From assembly GCA_907165275.2 (NCBI GenBank), contig OU015673.1:1441001-1505000 (forward strand): 64,000 nt of DNA. The letters run 5' to 3'. Within the stretch, counting starts at the first letter, position 1. The number at the start of each line of letters is the position of its first letter. Shown one piece after another: positions 53,925 through 64,000 of this stretch. A model generated the notes under the pieces. It was not told the DNA's origin. It made no database searches and was given only the letters and a program-made list of their open reading frames with translations. A program made the position numbers and the translations under genes. Source of the stretch: Zygaena filipendulae (lineage: Eukaryota; Arthropoda; Insecta; Lepidoptera; Zygaenidae).

Positions 53925-54095
53925 ATCTGGCTGACTGATCAATCAACGCACAGCTGAAACCGCTGGGTTTAGAACCAAGAAATTGTGCAAAAATACTCCT
54001 TACCTAAGTGACGTAGGTGTGCAACAAAGAAAGGATTTTTGAAAATTCAACCCCTAAGGGGGTGAAAAGGGATTGCAAAGTTTGTATGGAACAAC
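53925..54095 (+). mobile_element. Helitron-like fragment, subfamily B
   Basis: 'TGACTGATCAATCAACGCAC', 'AACCGCTGGG', 'CAACCCCTAAGGGGG' and 'AAAGTTTGTATGGAAC' are in reverse order relative to 33784-34025. Confidence 0.6.
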
Positions 54096-54159
54096 GTGCT
54101 TTCTTAGAAGAAATTTCAAATATGATCTTGATCCATATTGTGTTGTGTCAAATAAAGTT

Positions 54160-54190
54160 CTTTCAATTCAATTCAATTCAATTCAATTTA
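54160..54190. repeat. (TTCAA)n microsatellite
   Basis: Six or so TTCAA units, followed by TTTATTC. It is probably a retroelement tail. Confidence 0.8.
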
Positions 54191-54961
54191 TTCTTTTTAA
54201 CCTAGACTAGTTTATTTATAATAATATGGAGGTACTTAAATCCTAAGGCACCTGTATAAAAACACTCCACTCATTTATTAAAAATCTGAGAGAGTTTTTA
54301 CAAATTTAAGTGTATTTAATTAGTTTTTCAGATATACTAAAGGGTGAAACATATTACATAATATAAAAACCCTATTCAAAATATCCCCCAGTCATATATC
54401 ACGAAATAAAGACAAAATAATCCATTTGTTGCAAAAAATTTCGACAGTAGGTAGAGATTTCCCCGCGCAAAAATTGCGACCGCCATTTTGTTAAACGATT
54501 TATCACTTGTTTAATGGCGTATAAAATCTATTCATGTCGTTTCCAGCCAGTGTCGTGTTTTGGATATCAAATTCAAATGCGCAAGGAGTTTTCATTGTTT
54601 ACTCAGTTTATGTATTGCATATTTGACAATAAGTATTAGGTAGGGTTGTCTTCGATGATCTTCCATTGCATGCGATATTATAAAAATAATAATGTTAGGT
54701 ATGTGATTTTCGATTTTTAAAAATTCACCAAAGTCCCATTGAACACCTTGAATACATAGGTATATCAAATAGTTATAAGTAGCATTGCCTAAAGCCCCTT
54801 ATATGTTTGTAAGTTCGCCATTTGTACTTTTTTGTGCAAGAAGAATAAATAAATAAATATGTATTTGTATGTAATTTAGACATACATATAAATAAAATTG
54901 AAGTAGTATCTTTTGTAATTTCAAATTAACAGCTTTTCACTAAATGCATACGTTAGTATCT
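54191..54961. other. AT-rich intronic stretch
   Basis: No element could be delimited. 54780-54860 ends in AAATAAATAAAT and may be a retroelement tail. Confidence 0.35.
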
Positions 54962-55174
54962 ATGTACGGTACTAACATCAAAAAATCAATTTTTAAAAAT
55001 TTTCTCTATCTTTCTATTTGTTCCGGGTAATCTCTGAAATGGCTGGACCGATTTTAACGGTACTTTCACTGGCAGAAAGCTGATATTATAAGGAGTAACT
55101 TGGGCTACTTTTTATCCCGGAATTCCTGCAGAAACTCCAAAATTAACGCGAGTGAAACCGCGGGGAATAGCTAG
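54962..55174 (+). mobile_element. Helitron, diverged 5' half
   Basis: 'GGGTAATCTCTGAAATGGCT', 'CTTTTTATCCCGGAATTCC', an imperfect ACGCGAGTGAAACCGCGG hairpin and AATAGCTAG. Confidence 0.75.
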
Positions 55175-55615
55175 TGTAACGATAAAATTCAAATCTTCAA
55201 CAAAAAATTTGAACAGTCATGTACAAAAGTGATTATTCTTATTAATTTAAACTTTGATAAGCAATTCGAAATTTAAAAACTGTGTCTACAACAGCTTAAA
55301 TAAGTCGTAAAGGAAATAAACAAAGTACCTACGTAATTAAATTTCGCCAAATGTAATAATGTAAAAAGAATGGAGTATCACAGTATCGTGCGCGAGTCAA
55401 TTTCACGGCAATATAGGAGTCGTGATACCGATACTTAATATTTACAATCGAATTTGTGTTTTCAGTCGAATATAACTTCGTTACAGTATATCGATAACAT
55501 ATTCACATAAATTACTTGTACCTACCTACTTACTTACAATGAAATTTGTGATAAGTTGAATCGATTTATGACAATACCCTTTTTTTGGATAGTATAGGTA
55601 AACTTTACATGGAGT
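55175..55615. other. AT-rich intronic stretch
   Basis: Nothing was recognised. Confidence 0.3.
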
Positions 55616-55804
55616 TCCTGCTAATATTATAAATGAGAAAGTGTGGATGTTTGGATGTTTCTTACTCGCAAACACGGCTAAACGGATTTGGATAAAATTT
55701 GTCATGCACGTTGCCAGGGGTACATAAAAGGACATAGGGTACCTACTTTTTATCCCGGAATCCCCGCGGGAACTCCGAAATTACCGCGGTCGGTGCACAG
55801 CTAG
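55616..55804 (+). mobile_element. Helitron, hairpin partly deleted
   Basis: TCCTGCTAATATTATAAATG at the 5' end and CTAG at 55801. The terminal hairpin has been shortened to TTACCGCGGTCGGTGCACAG. Confidence 0.8.
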
Positions 55805-56301
55805 TAGGTAAGCAGGTATATAAACGCCTAAAAAAATCTCACAACTAATTCATTATATATAATATCGTACGGTTATGATACGCGTCGAAATTTCCACATG
55901 ACAAGTACGGGGGATTCCCCCTCCCCCTAAATTAGATTAAGGACACGGTCATGGTACATTAACGCTCCATATATCGACATCAAATATCAATCAACCAGCT
56001 TCCTCCGTCACCCTTTGTGCTGTGGGTAATGGTGCGTGATGTAAAGGCTTCCAGATAAAGAAAGCATGACAAAAGGACATTTTTATAGATAACTTGTGAT
56101 AAATTATATACTAGAATAGGTGGGTGATCGTTGTATGGTTATATAATATGATGTTATATGGCTCGTTTGAAGAGTAACTAAAATAATCACATCTATATAG
56201 AAGGTTAAGAGAATAATTTAATGGTGAGAACACATGTAATTATCAGCTATACCTACAGCCAGCAACTTACAAACTATCAAACTTTACCTTTTTATATAAT
56301 A
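55805..56301. other. Intronic stretch
   Basis: 55855-56030 is somewhat GC-richer (GACAAGTACGGGGGATTCCC). No gene was found. Confidence 0.3.
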
Positions 56302-56500
56302 CTAGCTTTGCCCCGCGGTCTCACCCGTGGTAATTTCGGAGTTCCCGCGGGAATTCCGGGATAAAAAGTACCCTATGTCCTTCTCTGTACCCCTGACAAT
56401 GTGCATGCCAAATTTCATCCAAATCCGTTCAGCCGTTTTTGCGTGATTGAGTAACAAACATCCAAACATCCACACTTTCACATTTATAATATCAGTAGGA
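56302..56500 (-). mobile_element. Helitron, complete
   Basis: CTAG and hairpin (CCACGGGTGAGACCGCGG) on the minus strand through to TCCTACTGATATTATAAATG. It has several GGATGTTT units. Confidence 0.85.
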
Positions 56501-57164
56501 TAGTTGGATTCCAATAACCGATCTGGCTGATCGCTTTAAAAACTACTTCCATACAATAATTACCTACAATATGTAAGTATCCCAAAAAACCCCATAACAA
56601 ACACTAGTTTCGAAGCGGCCAGTAACAAAACTTAAGTAATTATATTGTGTTGGAAAACTTAATAATTATAATTGCAATGTCAAGTAATGTCAACATTGTA
56701 TGAGATTTAACGAAACTCCGTCTCATCATTCATATTATTTATTTGCATTTATGCTTCGTAAACATCGCATTCTCTGCTACAACATACAATCCCACCTGTG
56801 TTTCGCGGTAATAAATCATTAAAGAAGTTTTAAATATGAAATACATACAATTTTTCAACCCTTTCGCGGGTGCATTAAAATCTAAAATAAGTTGTTCGGC
56901 TGTGTCAGCTCTTTGTCCGGTGTCGTTGTTATTTGTAACAGATTACCGGCCGTCTTTATGTTGGCTGTTTTTATTTGAAATTATGTTTTAAATTGTTCAT
57001 TTTACGCATCTCCGACGTTCGCACATGAGGGTATAATAGCTATTATGACTATGGTAACTCTCTAAGATTTCACAAGCAATTTGGCTTTTGTTCACAAGCT
57101 ATAGAGTCGTAGAAATTATAAACCTGATTTCAAACATCGAAATTATCCTTACATATTATTAAAC
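56501..57164. other. Intronic stretch
   Basis: No gene or repeat family was recognised. Confidence 0.3.
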
Positions 57165-57463
57165 AGAGTCCTCCGGCGCGTCTGTGTGTGCGCGTTAAAC
57201 CCAAAACTACTAAACGGTTTTTTCATACGGTTACCACCGATAGATAGAGTGATTCATTACAAAAGTTTAGGTATATAATTTATCAAGGTTTTCAGTAAGT
57301 TGGTTGAAATATAACGACAATTGTTTGAAGTGTCGGAAAAATCTAAGCCACCTGTACATTGTCAGACTTGTCAGACGTACAGAAAAAGACATAGGGTACT
57401 TTTGTACCGGAGTTCCCGCGGCAACTCCGTAATTAACGCCGGTGCCACCACGGGGACAGCTAG
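57165..57463 (+). mobile_element. Helitron, variant with insertion
   Basis: 'GCGCGTCTGTGTGTGCGCG', 'ACCGATAGATAGAGTGATTC', then ~70 bp of unrelated sequence before 'TAGGGTACTTTTGTACCGG' and the CTAG end. Confidence 0.7.
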
Positions 57464-57804
57464 TGATAGATAGGTAGGTACATAAAAATAACTGTAACCA
57501 CAAAAGTGACAAATCGTAATGTTAATTTTGGGGGCGAACGCTCCACGTTCCCATGTGGATAGAGCATAGAGAGTAGAGACTTACTGCCAATGACGGAGGG
57601 TTAAGGGCTGTGAGTAAAATGGGCCTATGGGACCGGGCGGGCGACGGGTTGCAATATCACATCACGGTTGTTAATGGTGATACAGCTACGGGGCCTATGA
57701 TCGAATATGTCTACTCCCTTTGAGTAATATAGTTTTTCGACAAATTTCGTAAATTATTAGCATTGGGATTTGGGAATAGGTACCTAAACCTAGCCTTTTG
57801 TTTG
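57464..57804. other. Intronic stretch
   Basis: 57530-57720 is GC-richer (GGGACCGGGCGGGCGACGGG). It matches no repeat in the window. Confidence 0.3.
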
Positions 57805-58330
57805 TTTGTTTCTATACTTTATTGAACATAAACAAAGTTTTTACAAATTGCAAAAATTAAAATATGTAGGTAATTTATACTCAAAGGCGGACTTATCCCG
57901 CGAGGGGATTTCTTCCAGTCAACCTTTGAAAAATCGAAAGGATCCTAAGTAAACATTGGCGGGAGTGGAGATAAAGAGAAATGAGGTTGATAAACATAAA
58001 AATAATGGTTCGATAGAATCAAAACTAGGGATAAAAAAAGGAAATTTTGATGAGTGATTATTTAAGTACGATGGTGCCTCTGTTGGGACCTAGTGCTTTA
58101 CGCCCTAAGGTTTCATTCAAAAATGATTTGTCGATACTCAAGGATCCTTCGAGGATTTTGGAGAGGTAAAAGAAATAAGAAAGCGTTAGAAATGAAGTCC
58201 GAAGACAATTCGAAGACGTCCACAGAAAGGCTAACCTCAAGAGCAAAAAAAGGAGATGTACCTAATAACGTGTATGAGGAAAAAAGGAAGTATGCGTTCT
58301 ATCGGAGGCACTTTGTATTGGAAACTTAAA
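57805..58330 (-). mobile_element. LINE 3' end with ORF remnant
   Basis: The minus strand ends TTATGTTCAATAAAGTATAG, preceded by the 'GACTGGAAGAAATCCCCTCG' stem region. Upstream, a minus frame at 58058-58246 contains YLSKILEGSLSIDKSFLNE and TLGRKALGPNRGTI, possibly a degenerate LINE ORF end. Confidence 0.45.
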
Positions 58331-58363
58331 CAGTTCTTAATTAAAATACGTGAATTACCCGGT

Positions 58364-58556
58364 ACTAACTATTTCCCGCGATTTCAACCGCGGTTATTTC
58401 AGAGTTCTCGCGGGAATTCCGGGATAAAAAGTAACCTATGTCCTTCTCTGTACCCTTGGCAACGTGTGTGCAAAATTTTGTGATGATCGGTTGAGCCGTT
58501 AAGCCCTGAAAGCGTAACAAACAAACTCACTTTCGCATTTATAATACTAGTTAGGA
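58364..58556 (-). mobile_element. Helitron, complete but diverged
   Basis: CTAA in place of CTAG, hairpin (CCGCGGTTGAAATCGCGGG on the minus strand), core and TCCTAACTAGTATTATAAAT end. Confidence 0.8.
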
Positions 58557-59039
58557 TTTCTTTAAAGTAATAGGTAAATACTCCTCTTTTGGCGCGTCGA
58601 AAGTAAAATGGAAGTGACGCGCATGAAGTCAAAGGAAGTGACATGAGAGTCAACCAACTTGACACGCATTGGTATCCAAAAAAAAAGCGCTCTAAAAAAT
58701 ATACCTAAATACATATTTACGGGCGCAAATAAATATCTACACATGCTTCTTTTATAAATAGGTATGTGCTTCTACTTTGTATTAAGTTATAAAATGTGTG
58801 ATTAATTCAAAATATAACATTACAACTAAAACTACACGCACTATTAGAACAAGTATCACAGTTTTATGCAAATTTAATGTTACAAAACTTATACGAACGA
58901 ATACTTATATCGCAACAATAAAACTTTAATAGCACACCCCGCTACAGATATAATGGCGCATCTGCCAACTAATCCTCACAAACTAGTATATAATGAACTG
59001 CGATAAAACTAAATTGTGCCAATAAAAAGGGGTCCATCG
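58557..59039. other. AT-rich intronic stretch
   Basis: No gene was found. Nothing delimited. Confidence 0.3.
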
Positions 59040-59530
59040 GAACCGGTCGCATGATAAAAGTCATAAGTCTCCGCAAACAATCGTTTTAATAGGAAAAGCG
59101 AGCCGAAATCCGCGCGTCGTAATACGCCGCGTACTAAATAAATATAGGGCGCCGTTCACAACGTGCCCCGAAATACGATTAAGTACTTATGTACGCGATT
59201 ATACCGCTCCCCTATGGATTACCCGGGGAGAGAGAGACGAATTTATGCGAGCGTTTAGCTGTGCGATAGGGAGAGCAATCTTTAGGGGAGATACGCAATT
59301 AAACTACAGCGTGAATTGGGCCAAAATTTAAGCGGAAAGCTATTTATCTGTATATTACTTTATTGTCGATCCATTAGCGTGCGAGCGGGACGGTCGGATA
59401 GGAGAGAGGGAGATGCCATTATAGGACAAATTGGGGCTGTTAAGCGTTTGCAATTTTTATTCCGTTCCCCAGAGGGTTCCGCCGCCGAATTGGATAGAAC
59501 GAGACGACATCAGTGATTCCGATGTGTTGG
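59040..59530. promoter_or_regulatory. Candidate intronic enhancer or conserved block
   Basis: Nearly 500 bp without any repeat family of the window, and GC-richer than its flanks. Segments include GCGCGTCGTAATACGCCGCG, TACCCGGGGAGAGAGAGACG (GAGA-type), and GTTCCGCCGCCGAATTGG. Homeodomain-type AATTAAAC and CAATTTTTATTC also occur. The 66-codon plus-strand frame here uses a non-ATG start and is not called. A cis-regulatory role in the large ems intron is an inference. Confidence 0.35.
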
Positions 59531-59904
59531 ACAGAGACAGTTGTATGACATTTAACACTGTTACGAAAGATCAATTGCTCAGTAATAATGAGCGCTATTG
59601 TCGCTGGTAATTGGTTAACGAGTTATATAATTCATACTGTTAGTAATACGTACGTCGTTTGATTAATGTTTGCTTTTGAATTGGGGTGGCCATTTTGTGT
59701 GTGTCTTTAATTTATTAATTTTATACATTGTTTCGGCGATCTGTAACCCTTTGTACAAGTTGGACCAGTACAATAGATAATTGGATCTAGTTATATATAA
59801 ATTATTGTAGATTCCAACATTGACTGATGCTCAAATGAAGTTTACGTGTTATGAGCAAACTACCCTTCTTTTAAACATTCAGTTTTCAGTTCCAAGTTTG
59901 AACA
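59531..59904. other. AT-rich intronic stretch
   Basis: Nothing was recognised. Confidence 0.3.
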
Positions 59905-60129
59905 CTACACTTTTTTGCACGACTGTACTATATTTTTCAACATGGCATACATTACAATAATTGTTACAAAATAAACAACTATTGCCAGTGGTTTCCTCTC
60001 GAGAAATTTTAAAATTCCCTCAGGGATCCAAACTCTTTCATAGCTTGAAATAACTATCACATTATCAGCTCCTTTTTTTCCCTTCAACGAAAGCTCAAGC
60101 TCATCGTTGGGATTTGAACCCAGCCGCAA
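59905..60129 (-). other. Unidentified 74-codon open frame with a hydrophobic segment
   Basis: The frame reads from a TTG and ends TAG. It contains ELSLKGKKGADNVIVISSYE, then ILKFLERKPLAIVVYFVTII and VMYAMLKNIV, which could span a membrane once. There is no upstream ATG in frame, so it would need to be an exon or a fragment of a mobile-element gene. It sits just downstream of the LINE pseudogene on the same strand. A box B-like GGTTCAAATCCC overlaps its start, suggesting repeat origin. Confidence 0.2.
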
Positions 60130-60197
60130 GGCGAAACGAAGGTATATCTTTCTGCTTCGTCGGTATCACTCTTGACAGAGTAGTCGTGGTCATCACT

Positions 60198-60494
60198 TCA
60201 GGTGTTGGTGGAAAGCCTCACAACACGCCGCCACTCCTCTCTGATGGCCGCTTTCCTCATGCATTCGTGTAATGATCATGAGCCGTTTACTGCCGCTTTT
60301 ATTTGGTCAGTCTACCTCATAGGCGATCTTCCTCGTGGCCTGGTACCCTTAACCTTTCCCTGGACTACAAGTCGCTCAATAGCCACCTCTCCGCGGCAGC
60401 AAACGTGACCAAAAAAGGAGAGGATACGAGACTCTACCAAAGATGATGAACGCTGCTTGATGCCGAGTTCTCGTATATCTACCAACCACAATAA
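60198..60494 (-). pseudogene. Degenerate C terminus of a LINE reverse transcriptase
   Basis: The minus strand reads RILSFFGHVCCRGEVAIERL, then VVQGKVKGTRPRGRSPM. An in-frame TAG stands where Trp is normal, followed by TDQIKAAV, a further TGA, and LHECMRKAAIREEWRRVVR up to a final TGA at 60198. The GH...ER.V..G...G.R.RGR...W.D.I pattern is the usual C-terminal end of insect endonuclease/reverse transcriptase LINEs (RTE-like or related). No catalytic domain is present, and an hAT-like MITE has inserted just upstream. Confidence 0.75.
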
Positions 60495-60502
60495 ATTCCA
60501 CC
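60495..60502. repeat. Left 8-bp target duplication of the hAT-like MITE
   Basis: ATTCCACC, repeated exactly at 60697-60704. Confidence 0.85.
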
Positions 60503-60696
60503 CAGGGCTGGACCGTGAGTTTAGGGGGTCCTGGGCTAATACTACTTAGGGGCCCACCTAATTACTCAAAGTATGGACAAAATGAGACTTCGCGCTATCG
60601 TCTAATTTTGACTTTGACTTGACTTAGCTGGGGGCCCCTTGAATCCACGGGGCCCTGGGCTAAAGCCCAAAAAGTCATACGGTAGATCCGGCCCTG
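60503..60696. mobile_element. hAT-like MITE, 194 bp
   Basis: CAGGGCTGGACCGTGAG at the left and GATCCGGCCCTG at the right form short terminal repeats, with inner GGTCCTGGGCTAA/TTAGCCCAGGGCC blocks also inverted. The exact 8-bp duplication ATTCCACC and CAGGGC ends are characteristic of hAT elements. It is non-coding. Confidence 0.85.
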
Positions 60697-60704
60697 ATTC
60701 CACC

Positions 60705-60944
60705 CTTCCAATCGGAAACGGAACAAAGCAATGCTTTGCACGTTAAGGGCCTACAAACGATGGTATCAGGCTATCAACCCTCGTGGCGAAGCACGAGTCC
60801 ATAGATAATCCAGTTAAGAGCGGGGAAACGGAAACGCTCCATTTCGCACAGTTCCGTTTCACGTTAGGAATGCACATAAAGTTTGGAAAATGATTTTGGA
60901 ATACGCTTTTGAAATACTTTAAAGTTACTAGTAACTAGTAACTA
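60705..60944. other. Intronic stretch, probably more LINE sequence
   Basis: The minus strand continues upstream of the LINE pseudogene, but I could not follow a convincing frame. It has GGAAACGGAAC repeats near 60715 and 60833. Confidence 0.3.
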
Positions 60945-61131
60945 ACAATTTCGGAGTTCCCGCGGGAATTCCGGATTACAATGTAGCCTGTGTTACTCAG
61001 GAATAATGTAGCTTTCTAATAATGGTGAAAAAAATTTTGAAATCGGTTCAGTAAATAGTTTTTGAGTTAAATCGTGACAAACAAACAAACAAACAAAAAA
61101 ATCAAATCTTTCCTTTTTATAATATTAGTAT
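60945..61131 (-). mobile_element. Helitron lacking the terminal hairpin
   Basis: 'TTTCGGAGTTCCCGCGGGAA' and 'TTACTCAGGAATAATGTAGC', (AAAC)n, and the 'TTTTTATAATATTAGTATAG' 5' end are present. It begins after an ACTAGTAACTAGTAACTAAC stretch. Confidence 0.75.
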
Positions 61132-62324
61132 AGATGAATATATCAAATTGCATTAATTCTTTGCTATGGTTGCGATGTCCTGCCTCATTTTTAATACCTT
61201 TTTTATTTTTAATATATGTATATAATGCTGTATCTTTTTATTCCATTTTGGCATTCCTTATTGGAATAAGTTCCTTCTAATCATGTATCTTTTTCTTTGT
61301 CTATTTTTTGTCTATAATATTATTCCATTCTGAGAATATTATTTTCTTTGTAGTAAACAAAGTAGGTAAGTACAATATATTACTTCCATGGCCTCACTTC
61401 TAAACCATGAATGCCTGATGCATGTGTTGGATATCACAACCGGAAGTTACACCGATTGATTTCCGGTTTTTCATTGCAACTTAGACACCGAAAGCGAACT
61501 ACTTCCATCGTCACATCATAAGCATGCATTGTCGTATTTAATATTGCGTGTGTGTTTTACTGCTTCTCAATACGTTTTGTAACGGTTTTCAATTAATTTA
61601 TTTCCTGTTGGTTGGGCATTATCAATATTTCATATAAATAATATTATTTTGTACATTTAATTTTTAAACATTTATACCTTCTAATAATATTAATCGAAAA
61701 ATACATACATAAATGAACGATAAGGGCTTGGAAGAAAAAGAAGTCTTATTCTTCTATTTACTATATTATGTATATACGCGGCCGTGTCAAATTACAAATT
61801 ATTGTACGGTTTCAAACTGCAATTTATATTAACCTAAGTACATAGTAAAAATTCTTCAACTACATATCAAAATCCACCATGAAAAACGTTTTAACAACGT
61901 TAATTTATATAAATGATAGGTACGTACTTACATCTGAATATATATTCCCGCTAAAAAGCTCCAGTTGTGCTTTGCGATAGTTATCATTCATAAATCAAAA
62001 ATTGAATGATGGAAGTGTTACTGAAAAAGCGTTCAATGAGAACGATGCAAGTGGCGCCCCCTGCGGTAAAGGTGTTAACTACTGTTAACACGCGGCACCC
62101 CAAAGGCGCCGCCTCTTGCAGGAGATTGTTCTTGGAAAAGAAGAACTTCGAATGAAATGGTTAAAGAATTTATAGATGGTGGAGTAAAGCAGCTTGGAAA
62201 AGTTTTTAGTTATCTAATAGGTAAAACGTTCAAGGGTGCTGTCAATAAATATGAAATAAAAAATGAAATAATCTTTATTCGATATCAATGCTTTTATACT
62301 GATATTATAAAAAAGAGCAAAGTT
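61132..62324. other. AT-rich intronic stretch
   Basis: No gene. 62045-62120 (AGTGGCGCCCCCTGCGG, CACGCGGCACCCCAAAGGCG) is GC-rich and may be repeat-derived. Confidence 0.3.
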
Positions 62325-63237
62325 AGCCAATTGTGAGTTTGTGACGTTATAGGGGGTAACCTCTGAATCTAATGCACCGATTTTGAAAATTCTTCCACTT
62401 ATATATGACCCTACAGTGATCCTGGGTGAAACAGGGTAAATTTTATCTCAGAATTCCCGCGGGAACTCCAGAGTTTATTAGGTTGTAATCTCCGGGTCTA
62501 CTGAGCCGATTTTGAAAATTCTTTTTCATTACTCATGCTCGGAAAGTAGGTCTGAAGTTGCCTGAGAAGCGGGTTGAAAGTAGCCCTTTTCAGCCCTAGG
62601 GAGAATCGCTTTCAACTGACAACTGTCAAATTATTTAAAAAAAACTAGGTCTATTTTCACATTTCTATTGAACCATGTTTCAACTTTCTATACAGCCAGC
62701 GCGATGTAAAATTGAAATAGCGTAAAGTTTAAGTAGGTATTAATTAAAATAAAATTCACTCACTTTTTCTTAAGCTAATTCCTATTTATATTTTTTTTAT
62801 TTTCTTTAATTAATACCTACTTAATAATTAAAGAAAATATTTTTTTTAGGTCGCCACAATGTAAATAAAAAATACTGGCTGAATAGCTAGCCGGCCAAAG
62901 AAAAAGAAATAGGTGGGAAAGTGTCAAGCGACTATCCGATCTTCACTCATTTTTTCTTTAGCTAATTCCTATTTTTATTTTGACTTTCCTTGCATTCGTA
63001 ATGAAAAGCACAGTGTTACCCTCGGGAGAAAGTAACTTATTTAGTGCCTCGAACTATTGGCGCCCTCGCTACGCTCGGGCGCCAAACCCCGTCTCGGCAC
63101 TAAATGAGTTACTTTCACCCCTTGGATAACAATGTACTATTACATACTTAAAGGAAGCTACAGTGATCCTGAGTGACATAGAGTTTTATCTCGGAATTCT
63201 CAAAACTACCGCGGGTGAAACCGCGGGGGACAGCTAG
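62325..63237 (+). mobile_element. Helitron, split by a ~600-bp element
   Basis: The left part 62325-62526 contains a tandem partial duplication of the core ('CGATTTTGAAAATTCTT' occurs twice). The right part 63146-63237 resumes at 'AAGGAAGCTACAGTGATCCT' and ends with a perfect ACCGCGGGTGAAACCGCGG hairpin and CTAG. The break lies in the 'TTCACTTATAGGAAGC' region of 9122-9307. Confidence 0.8.
62527..63145 (-). mobile_element. ~600-bp non-autonomous element, copy 2 (inverted relative to 22087-22690)
   Basis: It matches the other copy end to end in reverse. A GC-rich hairpin GGCGCCCTCGCTACGCTCGG-GCGCC near 63058-63083 is present here but absent at 22087-22690. It is inserted in a Helitron, so its boundaries can be set by comparison with intact Helitrons. 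Confidence 0.75.
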
Positions 63238-63965
63238 TACCTTTATAAACATTAAATTTATCTGAATTTGAAAGTTTAATATTTATGAATATTTATAAAT
63301 ATATTAATGATATAAATCAGTTGAACCATTTTCAAGATTTAACTGCCTAAGTTTACACTTTACATTTAAACATATTTCGAACTACAAAGTCATTAACACC
63401 CAACCAACCAGTGCAACATTGTAAATTACTATTTAACGAGTAAAAATAAGTTTTTAAAGTATAAAGCAAAAAAACGTCAATATACTTTCGAAATTGCCTT
63501 TTCTCGACATTCAATAATCGAATTAAGTACGGTAAACATTTTATCTTAATAGCCCTCTATATACCAACGTACGGACAGACCAGCTGCGTGTAATTTACTT
63601 AATAATATAAAATTACATGGATCGAGTATAACCTGTCGTGGCTCCATACATCATCATACCTTTGCCTCGGACGTTAAAATAGGTATATTAAAACGATTGC
63701 GTTTAAAAACTTCTGACGTGATACTTTTTGAACATAGTACCTACATAATTACTTTTCATTACTTTTTATAACGTTATAAAATAATTAAACGCAAAGTAAT
63801 CGTATAAAAACTATAAAATTTGAATATATTTTTATTATTTAAATTTATAACACCTACTTGATTTATGTACAAAATTCTCAATTCAAATTCATTTATTTTG
63901 GAATCATTTCTATAGCGACTTTATTGTAAAAAAGTAAATTCTGCCATGGCTCTATCATGAAATCT
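63238..63965. other. AT-rich intronic stretch
   Basis: No gene or repeat was recognised. Confidence 0.3.
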
Positions 63966-64000
63966 ATAACTACTAATATTACAAAGAGGAAAGATTTGTA
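63966..64000 (+). mobile_element. Helitron 5' end, cut by the window edge
   Basis: It reads ACTACTAATATTACAAAGAG then GAAAGATTTGTA, like the start at 1574. The remainder lies outside the window. Confidence 0.6.

Larger units (their letters stand above)
53582..64000 (-). other. Intron of the ems-class gene (at least 10.4 kb)
   Basis: No frame encoding homeodomain residues 1-44 occurs on the minus strand up to the window end. The last intron must therefore span at least 53582-64000. It carries many Helitrons, a LINE pseudogene, an hAT-like MITE and a low-repeat block at 59040-59530. An intergenic gap cannot be excluded if a small upstream exon was missed. Confidence 0.6.

Noticed and set aside
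60085..60130. tRNA gene from GGTTCAAATCCC
   Set aside because: The box B-like motif lacks a matching acceptor and D arm at tRNA distances.

Overview
The window looks like lepidopteran nuclear DNA (moth or butterfly). It is AT-rich, gene-poor and full of short non-autonomous mobile elements. The strongest signature is a Helitron family present in roughly 35 whole or broken copies. It starts TCCTACTAATATTATAAA and ends with a CCGCGG hairpin followed by CTAG, as described for microsatellite-associated lepidopteran Helitrons. The single recognisable host coding exon is the last exon of an empty spiracles (ems/EMX) class homeobox gene on the minus strand at 53393-53581.

Layout. 1-4.2 kb: degraded repeats, then a 5'-truncated non-LTR retrotransposon (2051-4155) with an uninterrupted reverse transcriptase frame and an 11-bp target-site duplication. 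4.2-9.5 kb: nested MITEs, Helitrons, LINE tails and a tRNA-type SINE. 9.7-12.75 kb: a forward/reverse/forward complex of one ~1.04-kb DNA element, one copy inserted inside another with 4-bp target duplications. 12.8-25 kb: hairpin and foldback MITEs, one strong candidate 59-nt host exon (17591-17649), a solo LTR nested inside a MITE, and a perfect (AGAAT)32 array. 25-50 kb: Helitrons, SINE heads, LINE tails and a near-perfect ~168-bp-arm hairpin (39048-39455). In between lie low-copy-looking stretches that may be regulatory.

50-64 kb: the ems terminal exon with its probable 3' UTR at about 52960-53392. Everything above 53581 would be intron of this gene, because no second homeobox exon is visible up to the window end. 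This implies an intron longer than 10.4 kb that has collected many transposons. A GC-richer, repeat-poor block at 59.04-59.53 kb inside the intron, and another at 50.39-50.69 kb downstream of the gene, are candidate cis-regulatory elements.

No rRNA gene, functional tRNA gene, CRISPR array or prokaryotic operon was found. Most open frames of 60-130 codons fall in repeats and are not treated as genes. Element boundaries come from reading target duplications, terminal repeats and copy-to-copy agreement by eye. The low-copy status of candidate regulatory blocks is relative to this window only.
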